Positions 36,502 through 48,672 of a stretch of 64,000 nucleotides of DNA are shown here, in pieces. Below the pieces are notes generated by a model that saw only the letters and a list, made by a program, of their open reading frames with translations, was not told the origin of the DNA and searched no databases. How positions within the stretch are numbered: the stretch's first letter is position 1; the number at the start of each line of letters is the position of its first letter. The stretch covers positions 1,302,001 through 1,366,000 of the forward strand of contig NZ_CP023667.1 of the NCBI RefSeq assembly GCF_002443155.1, in the 5' to 3' direction. This stretch comes from Alcaligenes faecalis. Its GTDB lineage: Bacteria > Pseudomonadota > Gammaproteobacteria > Burkholderiales > Burkholderiaceae_B. Both the position numbers and the translations under genes were made by a program.

Positions 36502-38423
36502 TTAGACCTGCCGCCCAATCTCTTCCATCGCTTCCTGAATTTCCAGCCATTCTTCTTCCAGCGTTTGATGCGTTTTGGTGAGTTCACCATGCTCAGTCAT
36601 CAAGGCGGGCCGTTGATCCTTGTAGCTGTCCGAGTAAAAGTCGGGGTCCTGCATCAAGGTATCCAGCTCCTGCAAACGCAGCTGAGCTTTCTCCATGGCC
36701 GACTCCACTTTCTTCAAGCGGCTTTCCAGGGGCTTGCGTTGCTGGGCCTGACGTTGGCGCAGCTCGGCTTCCTGACGGCGTTGCGTCTTGCGGTCTGTGC
36801 CTTCGCCACCTGTATCGGCACGGGCTTCCTGGCGAGCTTCCGAGCGCGATTGCGCGCTGCGGGCCAGCAGCCAGTCGCGGTAGTCTTCCAGATCGCCATC
36901 AAACTCCTGAACCTGGCCATCGGCCACGATCCAGAAAGAATCAACGGTAGAACGCAGCAAATGGCGATCGTGCGATACCAGCAGTACGCTGCCACCGTAA
37001 TCAGCCAGGGCCGCTGCCAGGGCTTCGCGGGTATCCACGTCCAAGTGGTTGGTTGGTTCGTCCAGCAGAAGTAGATTGGGCTTTTGCCAGACAATCAGGG
37101 ACAGGGCCAGACGCGCCTTTTCACCCCCGGAGAAGGGGGCGGTCAGGCTGGTGACCATATCACCGCTAAAACCGAAAGAGCCCAGGTAATTGCGCAGTTC
37201 CTGCTCGCGCACATCCGGAGCCAGACGTGCCAGATGTTGCAGGGGGGTGGAGTCCGGGTCAATGGAGTCCAGCTGGTGCTGGGCAAAGTAGCCGATCACC
37301 AGACCTTTGGATTCCAGGCGCTCGCCCCGGATAGGTTCCAGCTTGCCAGCCAGGGTTTTGACCAGTGTGGATTTACCCGCACCGTTCATCCCCAAAATAC
37401 CCACACGGGCACCGCCGCGTACCATCAGGCGTACTTGGCTCAAAATCGCCTTGTCCTGATCGGGGTAACCCAGATCGGCCTGATCCAATGTCAGCAAGGG
37501 ATCGGGTGTGTATTCAGGCGAGGGCAGGCGAATGGAAACGCTTGAGTCGTCGCGCAAGAGCGTTACGGTCTGCATGCGGGCCAAAGCCTTGACGCGGCTT
37601 TGTGCCTGCTTGGCCTTGGTGGCCTGGGCCTTGAAGCGGTCAATAAAGCTTTGCAGACGCGCGGCTTCACGGGTTTGACGCTCGTAGGCGATCTGGCTTT
37701 GTTGCACGCGCTCGGCACGCTGCACCAGAAAGTCGTTGTAGCCGCCTTTGTAGCGAACCAGTTTGCCTTGATCCACGTGCAGGATCGAACGGGCCACCGC
37801 ATCCAGAAACTCGGTGTCGTGCGAAATCAGCAACACGGTGCCGGGGTAGGACGTCAGCCAGCGCTCCAGCCAGAGCATGGCGTCCAAGTCCAGGTGGTTG
37901 GTGGGCTCGTCCAGCAAGAGCAGGTCAGAAGGAGCCATCAGGGCACGGGCCAGGGACAGGCGCATTTGCCAGCCACCGGAGAATTCGCGCACGGGCAGCA
38001 TCCACTGATCGGGGCGGAAACCCAGACCGGCCAGCAATTGCTCGGCACGCGAGGGGGCGGACCAGGCATCGGCTTCGATCAGGGCATTTTCCAGCTCGGC
38101 AATGGTCTGGCCATCGCTATCGGGCGTGTTGGCGCGTTTTTCCTGCAAGGCACGCAAACGCTCGTCGCCGTCGATAACAAATTCGCGGGCAGGGCGGTCA
38201 CGGTCCGGAATGGTTTGGCGCACACTGGCTACTTCCCAGACTTCGGGGATGCTCAGGTCACCCCCGTCCAGATCCAGCTCGCCTTGCAGCAAGGCAAACA
38301 GCGAGGATTTACCGGCGCCGTTCTTGCCCACAATGCCCAGGCGCTCGCCCGGATTGACGATGAAATCCGTATTGTCCAGCAGGACTTTGACGCCGCGACG
38401 CAGCGTAATTCCAGTTGCGCGTA

Positions 38424-38427
<4 letters not shown>
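36502..38427 (-). CDS. ABC-F family ATPase (YheS-like)
   Basis: 641 aa with two ABC domains and no membrane helices. Walker A motifs are GKNGAGKSS (about residue 36) and GMNGAGKST (about 348); signatures are EFSGGWQMRLSLA and PFSGGEKARLALS; both Walker B motifs end LLLDEPTNHLD. The interdomain linker (P-site tRNA motif region) is charged and helical, and a C-terminal coiled coil spans roughly 560-630. ABC-F proteins act on stalled ribosomes. The start overlaps the prmB stop by 4 bp. Confidence 0.92.
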
Positions 38428-41298
<2,871 letters not shown>

Positions 41299-42051
41299 AG
41301 GCTAGGCTCTGTGAATGCAGGCCGTCATTGGCAGTACCGGGATACAGAAGGCGCATGATGCGCGGTTTACCACCGCAGCGGCCGAGCTTGAATGGAGGCA
41401 ACAGGATAACCGAGTCTGCCCTATCCATGCACGGTTTTATGGCTTTCTTTGTCGCTTTTGAGGGCAGATGAATACGTATAGGTGCGGGTAGCAGGGGCCG
41501 GATTGTCGTTTTGGGCTGAGCCCGCCGAGGGAGCTTGCAGGAATTTGGTGACCGGGAGCCTGTGTTGGCCTTATTGGCTTTATTTCTAATACTGTTTTTC
41601 TGGATTCTTGTTTTTTGATAATTAATTTTTGCTTCTGCTTGTTTTTCTTATCGCAGCTATTTTGTTTATTTATTGTTGAGCTTGTTTAACTAAATCGCCT
41701 GCGTAAACAAGTATTTCAAAATAATAAAAAATAATCGTGGATCGCCATGCGGATTGCGTGAAGAGTTCTTGGTTTTAGTTGCTGGAAGGGCTAGTGCCGC
41801 CTGATGTTTCAGCTTGCTTGGTTCTGTTCTTACTCTGTAGGGCTCGTGAAAAAAGACTTTTAACCGTTTTCCATATAGGGTTATTTCCGGGTTTGTCCGG
41901 AGCAGGGTCTCGTCTGAGGCCGTGAGTAATGATTCGGTTGCGCTTTTTACATTTTATAAAATTCATCTGATTTTTATCTGCCTAGAATGATTACAAGGTT
42001 TTGCTTATTAACCATATTTGGCTCTTGTTTCTTCATTCAAACGGAGGGGTT
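41299..42051. other. 753-bp gap upstream of dapD and the PhnA-like gene
   Basis: Between divergent transcripts. About 41580-42040 is strongly AT-rich compared with the rest of the window. A 63-codon minus frame (41775-41966) begins MNFIKCKKRNRIITHG but has no ribosome binding site; it is not called. The dapD promoter probably lies at 41300-41400 and that of the microprotein at 41960-42040. Nothing else is recognised. Confidence 0.5.
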
Positions 42052-42126
42052 ATGAGATCGATTCTTTTATGGCTCTTGGGTGTCCCTATTCCTATCATTA
42101 TTTTGCTGGCCTTGTTTTGGCACTAA
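42052..42126 (+). CDS. 24-residue single-helix membrane microprotein
   Basis: ATG 42052 has GGAGG at 42043-42047 (spacing 4). The product MRSILLWLLGVPIPIIILLA plus four residues is one hydrophobic helix with a positively charged start and a GVPIP kink. I recall similar microproteins preceding PhnA-like membrane protein genes in other proteobacteria, but could not check. It lies 36 bp before that gene here and probably shares its transcript. Confidence 0.65.
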   Translation: MRSILLWLLGVPIPIIILLALFWH

Positions 42127-42162
42127 GGTATTTGCGATCACAATCTTGAATAAGGAATCATC

Positions 42163-43068
42163 ATGGCTACGACGCAATTTGGTTCGGATGCAGGTTTGGG
42201 TACGCAGGCCGTCGCGGAATCGTCGCATTCCGCTGTGTCTTGGGGCGCAGTCATCGGGGGCGCGGTTATTGCCGCTGCCTTGACGGTGACCTTGCTGGTA
42301 GGCGGGACAGGCCTGGGTTTCATGGCGATCTCTCCCTGGGGCAATGAAGGGGCCTCGGGTACCACCATGGCTATCGGCACGATTGTCTGGCTGTTTGTCA
42401 CACAGATCATCGCTTACGGCATTGCAGGTTATGTCACTGGGCGTCTGCGTACAAACTGGACCGGTGTGCATGGCGACGAAGTTCATTTCCGCGATACGGC
42501 ACATGGTTTTCTGGTGTGGGCTGTCAGTGCGGTTGTCAGTGTGTTCTTGCTGGGCTCGGGTGTCGCCTCCCTGGTGTCGGGTACGGCACAGGCCGGGGCG
42601 AATCTGGCTGGGGCAGGCGTTGGCGCCGCGTCGGCGGTTGTGGGGCAGGCTGGCAAAGATCAAGCCCAGGGTCCAGGTTTGGGCTACTTCACCGATACCT
42701 TGCTGCGTCCGGCCGATCCAGCCAACGCACCTGCACAGGCTGGCAACCCTGAGCGTGAAGTCAGCCGCATTCTGGCGCGCAGCCTGAAAGAAGGCGAGGT
42801 GTCCCAGCAGGATCAGGATTACTTGCTGCGCCTGGTGGCCAACCGTACCGGTCTGACTCCGGAGCAGGCCAAGGATCGTCTGGACTCCGTACAGAAGCAA
42901 GCCAAGGAAACAGCCGAGAAGCTGGAACAACAAGCACGTGAAGCGGCAGACACCGCTCGCAAGGCAGCCGCTGCTTTCGCGCTGTGGGCATTTGCATCCT
43001 TGCTGGTCGGTGCTTTTGTAGCCAGCCTGGCGGCCACGATTGGCGGACGGGCGCGTATCACGCGTTAA
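42163..43068 (+). CDS. PhnA-like membrane protein
   Basis: 301 aa, often annotated PhnA-like although unrelated to phosphonoacetate hydrolase. Hydrophobic segments occur near 27-52, 70-92, 113-135 and 265-292. A charged, amphipathic helical region (about 190-262, repeated A/E/K/Q) sits before the last one and could form a coiled coil. Start has AAGGA upstream. The function is unknown; an envelope role is plausible from topology. Confidence 0.8.
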   Translation: MATTQFGSDAGLGTQAVAESSHSAVSWGAVIGGAVIAAALTVTLLVGGTGLGFMAISPWGNEGASGTTMAIGTIVWLFVTQIIAYGIAGYVTGRLRTNWTGVHGDEVHFRDTAHGFLVWAVSAVVSVFLLGSGVASLVSGTAQAGANLAGAGVGAASAVVGQAGKDQAQGPGLGYFTDTLLRPADPANAPAQAGNPEREVSRILARSLKEGEVSQQDQDYLLRLVANRTGLTPEQAKDRLDSVQKQAKETAEKLEQQAREAADTARKAAAAFALWAFASLLVGAFVASLAATIGGRARITR

Positions 43069-43118
43069 GCCCCATTTGTGACGCCCAGTCACTTATAAGT
43101 TGAGGCGGGCAGTGCCAG

Positions 43119-43152
43119 GCCCCCGGATGTCAGAGCTCCGGGGGCTTTTTTT
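43119..43152 (+). terminator. Terminator after the PhnA-like gene
   Basis: GCCCCCGGA (43119-43127) and TCCGGGGGC (43137-43145) followed by seven T. Same stem as the uvrD terminator. Confidence 0.92.
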
Positions 43153-43158
43153 GTCGCC

Positions 43159-43222
43159 GGGCCGCCCCAAGACAAAAAGCTCCCCCTCGGGGGGCAGCAA
43201 GCCGAAGGCGTAGCGTGGGGGT
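43159..43222. repeat. Burkholderiales-type intergenic repeat
   Basis: A GGGCCGCCCC box, then a CTCCCCCTCGGGGGG hairpin, then GCAGCAAGCCGAAGGCGTAGCG and GTGGGGG. This layout resembles a dispersed intergenic element I remember from Alcaligenaceae and Comamonadaceae. Only one copy is seen in the window. Confidence 0.6.
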
Positions 43223-43265
43223 TTATTGTATCCGCTTCAATCAATCTGCAGTCTTGCCCGATGCT

Positions 43266-44033
43266 TCAGGGAATACGAATAAAGCTGCTGGGAGCCTGTC
43301 CTAAACGGCGACGGAACATGGTGGAAAAGGCACTGGAGCTGTCATAGCCCAGGTCCATCGCAATCTGTGTGACTGACTGACCGGCAGACAGCTTGGTCAA
43401 AGCGGACAGCAAGCAGGCTTGTTGCCGCCATTCGCTAAAGCTCATGCCGGTTTGCTGCCGGAACAGGCGCGTGAAGCTGCGCAAACTTTTGTTCAATTGC
43501 TCGGCCCAGTGTTCTGGCGTGCTCTGGATATTGGGCTGAATCAGGAACGCTTTGCAGAGCGTGGCCAAGGATGGGTCTTGAGGGATAGGGGCAAAGAGCG
43601 GCATGGTGTCTGCCAGACCAACTTCATGCAAGAGCAGTTGAGCCAAGGCGCCGTCGCGGCCATTTTCCTCGTACAAGGCGGGCAAGGCCAGGGAGGCCAG
43701 CAGCAAATGATGCAGCAAGGGCGTAATCACCAGCACCTCGCAATGGGTGCTGTGGCGGGGGGCGGCCTCTGGCTCTATATATAGACTGCGCGTACTGGCG
43801 CTGTGCATGCGCACGCGATGGCGCTTGCCGGCCGGAATCCACACACCGCTATAGGGCGGGATAACCCAGGCGCCATCGTCAGTTTCTACTTCCATCAGAC
43901 CTGTCATGGCATAGAGCATTTGCGCCCGCCGGTGCACATGAAAGTCCAGCAGGGTGCCCGGGGCGTAGTCTGTGCCAATCGCCAGCAAGGGGCGGGGGGT
44001 GGCATCCACGCTGTCCAGTCGTACATTGTGCAT
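43266..44033 (-). CDS. AraC family regulator with cupin domain
   Basis: 255 aa from ATG 44033 (AGAGG 8 bp upstream); in-frame ATGs at 44090 and 44081 would add up to 19 residues. The N-terminal cupin has DFHVHRRAQMLYAMTGLMEVETDDG and WIPAGKRHRVRM; the C-terminal double helix-turn-helix ends SVTQIAMDLGYDSSSAFSTMFRRRLGQAPSSF. It is divergent from a TSUP-type exporter gene 106 bp away and probably regulates it. Confidence 0.9.
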   Translation of the reverse strand: MHNVRLDSVDATPRPLLAIGTDYAPGTLLDFHVHRRAQMLYAMTGLMEVETDDGAWVIPPYSGVWIPAGKRHRVRMHSASTRSLYIEPEAAPRHSTHCEVLVITPLLHHLLLASLALPALYEENGRDGALAQLLLHEVGLADTMPLFAPIPQDPSLATLCKAFLIQPNIQSTPEHWAEQLNKSLRSFTRLFRQQTGMSFSEWRQQACLLSALTKLSAGQSVTQIAMDLGYDSSSAFSTMFRRRLGQAPSSFIRIP

Positions 44034-44139
44034 AAGCAAGCCTCTGGCCGAAACGAACGTATTGTTGACCGGTTTTAGCATGCCAGCCAATGCGGCGCGA
44101 CCTATTCTTGGGCTTTGTCATCTCTGTTGATGGGCGGCT

Positions 44140-44946
44140 ATGTATTTTCTATTGCTGTTTTTTGGTTTGCTGGCCGGGGTAACCACCGTGCTGTTTGGCT
44201 TCGGTGGCGGTTTTGTAGTGGTCCCTGTGCTGTATTCGGTACTGATCGGCATGTATGGCGTGGACAGTCAGATGGGGCAGGCGGCCATGCATATTGCGGT
44301 GGCCACGTCCACCTGCGTTATGATTTTTGGGGCTGGCCTGTCCACCTGGCGTCATCACAAGGCGGGCACCGTACCTTGGGGACAGGTGCGTCCTTTGCTC
44401 CTGTTTATTGCAGTGGGGGCAATTCCTGGCGCGGTAGCAGCCATGGCCTTGAACGGCTCCTGGGTGCGCTGGGTTTTCGTGGTGTATTTAGGCCTGACGA
44501 TTCTCGATAGTCTGTTTCGATCCGGTTTTACCCAGGAAACAAGCAATGTCATGCGTCCTTTAAGCAAGGCCAGCAGCGCGGGGGCCGGAGTCCTTATTGG
44601 TGCCATCGCCGCCTTTTTGGGCGTGGGGGGGAGCGTGATTACCGTTCCCTTGATGCGCCGACGCGGTGCCAGCATGACGGCTGCCACCGCAGCCGCAAAC
44701 CCCTTGTCCCTGCCCATGGCGGTGGTGGGGAGCCTGACCTATGCCATGCTGGCCTGGAATGCGGATTCATTGGGGCCTTGGCATGTGGGTTACATAGACC
44801 TGCGAGCCTGCCTGGGGCTGGTGCTTGGTTCCTGGCTGGGGATTCGCTTTACCTCGCGCTGGATTGGCAAGATCCCCGACAGCCTTCATGCCAAAGCCTA
44901 TATCGCCTTGTTGGGATTGGTGTTGTTGGTGATGCTGCTGGTCTAG
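44140..44946 (+). CDS. TauE/SafE (TSUP) family exporter
   Basis: 268 aa integral membrane protein with about eight helices in two inverted halves; each half opens with a glycine-rich motif (LLAGVTTVLFGFGGGFVVVPVL near residue 9 and AGVLIGAIAAFLGVGGSVITVPLM near 148). The family exports sulfite, sulfonates or organic acids. Divergent from the AraC-type regulator. No link to sorAB is visible apart from the shared possible substrate. Confidence 0.88.
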   Translation: MYFLLLFFGLLAGVTTVLFGFGGGFVVVPVLYSVLIGMYGVDSQMGQAAMHIAVATSTCVMIFGAGLSTWRHHKAGTVPWGQVRPLLLFIAVGAIPGAVAAMALNGSWVRWVFVVYLGLTILDSLFRSGFTQETSNVMRPLSKASSAGAGVLIGAIAAFLGVGGSVITVPLMRRRGASMTAATAAANPLSLPMAVVGSLTYAMLAWNADSLGPWHVGYIDLRACLGLVLGSWLGIRFTSRWIGKIPDSLHAKAYIALLGLVLLVMLLV

Positions 44947-45111
44947 GTCTTGCAGGGCGGATGCCGTATCCGCACCTGCCCGCGCCGTGGAGTTCGTTTT
45001 GCCTGTTTTGAAAAACTTGTGTTTTTTTGTTTAGTACAGCGAAATGCAGCGCTTGGTGCGCCGCATTTTTACCTATACTTGGCAGCACAGAACAAACAGG
45101 AGTGGGGCAGC

Positions 45112-46887
45112 ATGACAACAGAGATTGCAGTGGTCTTGGGTCTGGCTTTAGTAGCGATTGTCTTGTTTGCCACAGAAAAACTCCGAATAGATGCTATTGC
45201 CTTGCTGGTGCTCAGCACCCTGACCATTCTGGGTTTGGTGACTCCCGAGCAGGCTGTGGGAGGCTTCAGCAATCCGGCGACGGTCACCGTTGCCGCCATG
45301 TTTGTACTGGCAGCCGGCTTGCAAAATAGTGGCGCCCTGTCAGGAATTGGGGATTTGCTGGGCAAGGCCCGCTCCCCGGTCCAGTTTCTGCTGCTCCTGT
45401 TCCTGGTCCTGGCGGTGATTGCTCCTTTCGTCAATAACACGGCCGTGGTGGCGGTGTTCATTCCTATCGTGCTGGCCGCCAGCGCACGGATAGGCATGTC
45501 GGCCTCCAAGGCGCTGATTCCCTTGTCTTATGTCTCGCAAATGGCCGGTGTCTGTACTCTGGTTGGGACCTCGACCAACCTGCTGGTCAATGCCATTGCC
45601 CGTGATATGGGGCACCCCGGCTTCACCATGTTCGAATTCACCACGCTGGGTGTTATTTGCATGGCGGTTGGTTGTTTGTATTTGCTGACGGTAGGGCGCT
45701 GGTTATTGCCTGATGCGCGCGGTGGCGAGCTGGTCGAACAGTATGAGTTGGGCAAGTACATTACCGAGCTGCGCGTAATGCCGGACTCCTCCCTGATCGG
45801 CCAGTCTGTTGGCGATGCCAAGCTGGGGGAGCAGTACGGTGTGTTTGTGCTGGAGTTGCTGCGAGGTGACACCAAAGTGTGGGGCCCGCGCGAGCAGAAG
45901 ATTGAGCAGGACGATGTGCTGTTGGCTCGCGGGGATTGGACCAAGCTGGACGAGCTGCGCAAAGAAGCCGGTCTGGAGGTTGACCCGCAGTTCAAATTGG
46001 AGCAACAGTCTTTTGAGCAGGTCGATCAAGTTCTGACCGAGGTCATGATTGCGCCGCGTTCGCGTATTAGCGGCCGTACCTTGGGTAGCTTGGGGGCGGG
46101 CTGGCACAAGAATGCCACCGTGCTCGGGATCCATCGCCGTGGTCAGGTGCTGCGTGAACAGCTGCGTGCCGTGCGCTTGCGGGTTGGCGATATCTTGTTG
46201 ATGCTGACCCCGGCCTCCGAGGCGGCGGATCTGCGGGCGGATGGCAATATCATTGTGCTGTCCGAGCGTGAGGCTGAAAAAGAAATGGGCTGGCGCGCCC
46301 CTTTTTCCCTGGTGACCATGGCTCTGGTGATTTTGGTGCCCGCCCTGGGCTGGGTGCCTATCAGCATCACTTCATTGGTCGGTGCTGTAGCCATGACACT
46401 GGCCGGTTGTCTGAAGGCGGACGATGTCTATGACGCCATTGACTGGCGCATCATTATCCTGATGGCGGGCTTGCTGCCCTTGGGTCTGGCCATGAGCGAG
46501 ACGGGGGCCGCCCAGTTTCTGGTGGAGAACACGGTCGGTCTGGTGAAATCCTTCGGGCCTTTGACGGTGCTGGCTGTGGTTTATCTGATGGCCTTGATCC
46601 TGACAGAGTTCATGAGCAATGCCGCCGCCGCGGTGCTGCTGACGCCAATAGGGATGTCTACGGCCAAGATGATGGGTGTCGACCCCACCCCTTTTCTGAT
46701 TGCGGTCACTTTTGCCGCCTCCACCAGTTTTGCTACGCCTGTGGGCTATCAAACCAACACCATGGTCTATGGCGCGGGTGGCTATCGGTTTATTGATTTT
46801 TTGAAAGTTGGTTTGCCCTTGAACCTGATTTTCTGGGTCCTGGGCGTGTTGTTGATTCCGGTTTTCTGGCCTTTCAATCCGGTCTGA
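45112..46887 (+). CDS. SLC13-type permease with two TrkA-C domains
   Basis: 591 aa. Hydrophobic helices occupy about 1-180 and 395-590. Two RCK C (TrkA_C) domains lie between (about 210-290 and 300-390). FVNNTAVVAVFIPI and LTEFMSNAAAAVLLTPIG are the paired S-N-T/SNN-like motifs of divalent anion:sodium symporters. ATG 45112 is chosen for AGGAG upstream; the frame is open to 44950. Related proteins carry sulfate, citrate or dicarboxylates; the substrate is open. Confidence 0.88.
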   Translation: MTTEIAVVLGLALVAIVLFATEKLRIDAIALLVLSTLTILGLVTPEQAVGGFSNPATVTVAAMFVLAAGLQNSGALSGIGDLLGKARSPVQFLLLLFLVLAVIAPFVNNTAVVAVFIPIVLAASARIGMSASKALIPLSYVSQMAGVCTLVGTSTNLLVNAIARDMGHPGFTMFEFTTLGVICMAVGCLYLLTVGRWLLPDARGGELVEQYELGKYITELRVMPDSSLIGQSVGDAKLGEQYGVFVLELLRGDTKVWGPREQKIEQDDVLLARGDWTKLDELRKEAGLEVDPQFKLEQQSFEQVDQVLTEVMIAPRSRISGRTLGSLGAGWHKNATVLGIHRRGQVLREQLRAVRLRVGDILLMLTPASEAADLRADGNIIVLSEREAEKEMGWRAPFSLVTMALVILVPALGWVPISITSLVGAVAMTLAGCLKADDVYDAIDWRIIILMAGLLPLGLAMSETGAAQFLVENTVGLVKSFGPLTVLAVVYLMALILTEFMSNAAAAVLLTPIGMSTAKMMGVDPTPFLIAVTFAASTSFATPVGYQTNTMVYGAGGYRFIDFLKVGLPLNLIFWVLGVLLIPVFWPFNPV

Positions 46888-46929
46888 AAACGTGGTGACC
46901 AGGATATAAAAACAAAGGAGACTCCAGTC

Positions 46930-47397
46930 ATGAATTCAGTTGTTGCTTCTGCTGCTCCCGCATTGGATCCAGAAGTGTTCCAGGCGGTGCAAGACAGTTT
47001 TTCCCGCCAACAGGCGATGAGCCTGATTCGTGCCACCATGCCGCTTGTAGAGACTGGCCTGGTCGAGATTCATTTGCCACATTGGGAGGGGATTCAGCAG
47101 CAGCATGGCTTTGTGCATGGTGGCGTTGTGGGCATGATTGCCGATTCGGCCGGAGGCTACGCCGCCATGACGTGTACGCCTTTGGGTTCCAGCGTGCTCA
47201 GTGTGGAATACAAGCTTAACTTTCTGGCCCCCGCCAAGGGGCAGTCCTTGCTGGCCCGAGGTTCAGTGGTTCGCCACGGCCGTAGTTTGATCGTGACACA
47301 GGCCGAGGTATTTGCCCTGGACGAGGGCAAGCAGACTTTATGTGCGCTGATGCAGCAAACGATTATGGTGATGCAGGGGCGGGCGGAGACATCCTGA
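46930..47397 (+). CDS. PaaI-type hotdog thioesterase
   Basis: 155 aa. The hotdog fold shows HGFVHGGVVGMIADSAGGYAA (HGG and catalytic Asp region, about residues 59-79) and SVEYKLNFLAPAKG. AAAGGAG lies 9 bp upstream of the start. It probably hydrolyses aryl- or acyl-CoA. 42 bp after the SLC13 gene, likely the same transcript. Confidence 0.88.
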   Translation: MNSVVASAAPALDPEVFQAVQDSFSRQQAMSLIRATMPLVETGLVEIHLPHWEGIQQQHGFVHGGVVGMIADSAGGYAAMTCTPLGSSVLSVEYKLNFLAPAKGQSLLARGSVVRHGRSLIVTQAEVFALDEGKQTLCALMQQTIMVMQGRAETS

Positions 47398-47416
47398 TGG
47401 CAGAGCCCAGGCTGCC

Positions 47417-47830
47417 TCAGGAGCCAGACTGTTCTTTAGGACTTTTCCAGCGATAGCTCAGCAGCAATACCCACAGGCTTGCCATGCACAGCCCATACAA
47501 CATGGCTCCGTAGGAAACCGAAATATCAATCCCGCATACCCGCGAGAAACGGTCCGCGGTATCGCAGATATTCTTGATTGCCAGCAAGAACAAGACCGTG
47601 TTGACGGCCATGGCCAGGCAGGCGGATACCGCTCTGTCTGCCCAGATCAGGCTGGCAACGGCCAGGATCGACAAAGGCATCAGGGAGTTGAGCACACTGG
47701 TGTGCCAGGCCGAATAAGCCTGGGAGGAATTGAGCAAACTTTCGTTGACGTGCGCAAAGGGAAAGAGCCACAAAATAATCAAAGCAGCGCACAGGAAAAA
47801 GATCAATTTCCTGATGGTGATGTTGAACAC
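47417..47830 (-). CDS. Four-helix membrane protein, unknown
   Basis: About 137 aa if translated from GTG 47830; the frame stays open to a TTG at 47932 with no better start, so the 5' end is uncertain. Hydrophobic segments: LIFFLCAALIILWLF, LNSLMPLSILAVASLIW, AVSACLAMAVNTVLFLLAI and AMLYGLCMASLWVLLLSY. A pair of cysteines (ICDTADRFSRVC) lies in the loop before the last helix. No family recognised. Confidence 0.55.
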   Translation of the reverse strand: MFNITIRKLIFFLCAALIILWLFPFAHVNESLLNSSQAYSAWHTSVLNSLMPLSILAVASLIWADRAVSACLAMAVNTVLFLLAIKNICDTADRFSRVCGIDISVSYGAMLYGLCMASLWVLLLSYRWKSPKEQSGS

Positions 47831-48087
47831 GATTAAAAAGTAAAAGTTTGCTTTATGAGGATTTCGAGTGTAACTGAACTGTTTTATGCTTAAAGACAAG
47901 TTGTGTAAGTTTCTCGGCACAATTTGCGACAATTCTGTTACTTGAATATGACATAAACGATGGAATATTCGAATTTAATCACGTTTTCGTGACAAATCGA
48001 CGAAGTCTGTTTTAAGAGTCCATTGCAGGTAAATAGAAATACGCTTGTATGATGCTTGTCCGGATGAACACAACAGGAGTCGAGAAG

Positions 48088-48486
48088 ATGAAAAGCTCTG
48101 TATGGTGCTTGAGCGCCGTTCTAAGTGTGATGGCTTTGCCGGCCTGGGCCGATAACCCGGCTTGTCAGTATCGGGCAGCCGAGATCCAGAACCAGATTGA
48201 CTATGCCCGCCAGCATGGTAACGAGCACCGCGAGCGTGGTCTGCAGCGCGCATTGGTCAATGTGCAAATGCATTGCCGGGATGCGGACTTGCTGCGCGAC
48301 GTGCAGGAAGATATCCGCGAGCAAGAAGAGGAAATACAGGACCGCCTTGATGAGATCGCCGAAAAGCGTTCTGAGGGGCGGCAAGACAAGGTTCAGAAGC
48401 TGGAGAAAAAGCTGGAGCGCGATCGCACCAAGCTGGAGCAGTTGCAAGATGAATTGAAAGAGCTGCAGGCCTTGAGCGCAAAGTAA
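48088..48486 (+). CDS. Periplasmic DUF1090 (YqjC-like) protein
   Basis: 132 aa from ATG 48088 with AGGAG about 10 bp upstream. The signal peptide ends at ALPAWA. The mature part starts NPACQYRAAEIQNQI with a second Cys in NVQMHCRDADLL, the DUF1090 pattern, then a charged coiled coil to the C-terminus. Function unknown; related E. coli YqjC is stress-associated. Confidence 0.85.
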   Translation: MKSSVWCLSAVLSVMALPAWADNPACQYRAAEIQNQIDYARQHGNEHRERGLQRALVNVQMHCRDADLLRDVQEDIREQEEEIQDRLDEIAEKRSEGRQDKVQKLEKKLERDRTKLEQLQDELKELQALSAK

Positions 48487-48564
48487 GCAGCGCACTCCAG
48501 CTTTTGAATCCGCTTCTGCCAGGCTCATCCAATGGACTGAAAAAGGCTGGAGTCAGAAGGAAAT

Positions 48565-48594
48565 ACGTGCTCCCGGTGGGGGCACGTTCCTTTT
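48565..48594 (+). terminator. Terminator after the DUF1090 gene
   Basis: ACGTGCTCCC (48565-48574) pairs, with one G-T, with GGGGGCACGT (48578-48587), then TCCTTTT. Confidence 0.75.
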
Positions 48595-48672
48595 ATATAG
48601 AAAGGACTGCTTATAATCACAGGTGCAGTCGGCGCAATGATGTAGGCCGACCAAGCATAAAACAAGAGTGGT

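Noticed and set aside
41775..41966. 63-codon minus frame in the AT-rich gap
   Set aside because: No Shine-Dalgarno sequence and no family resemblance; kept as part of the gap description only.
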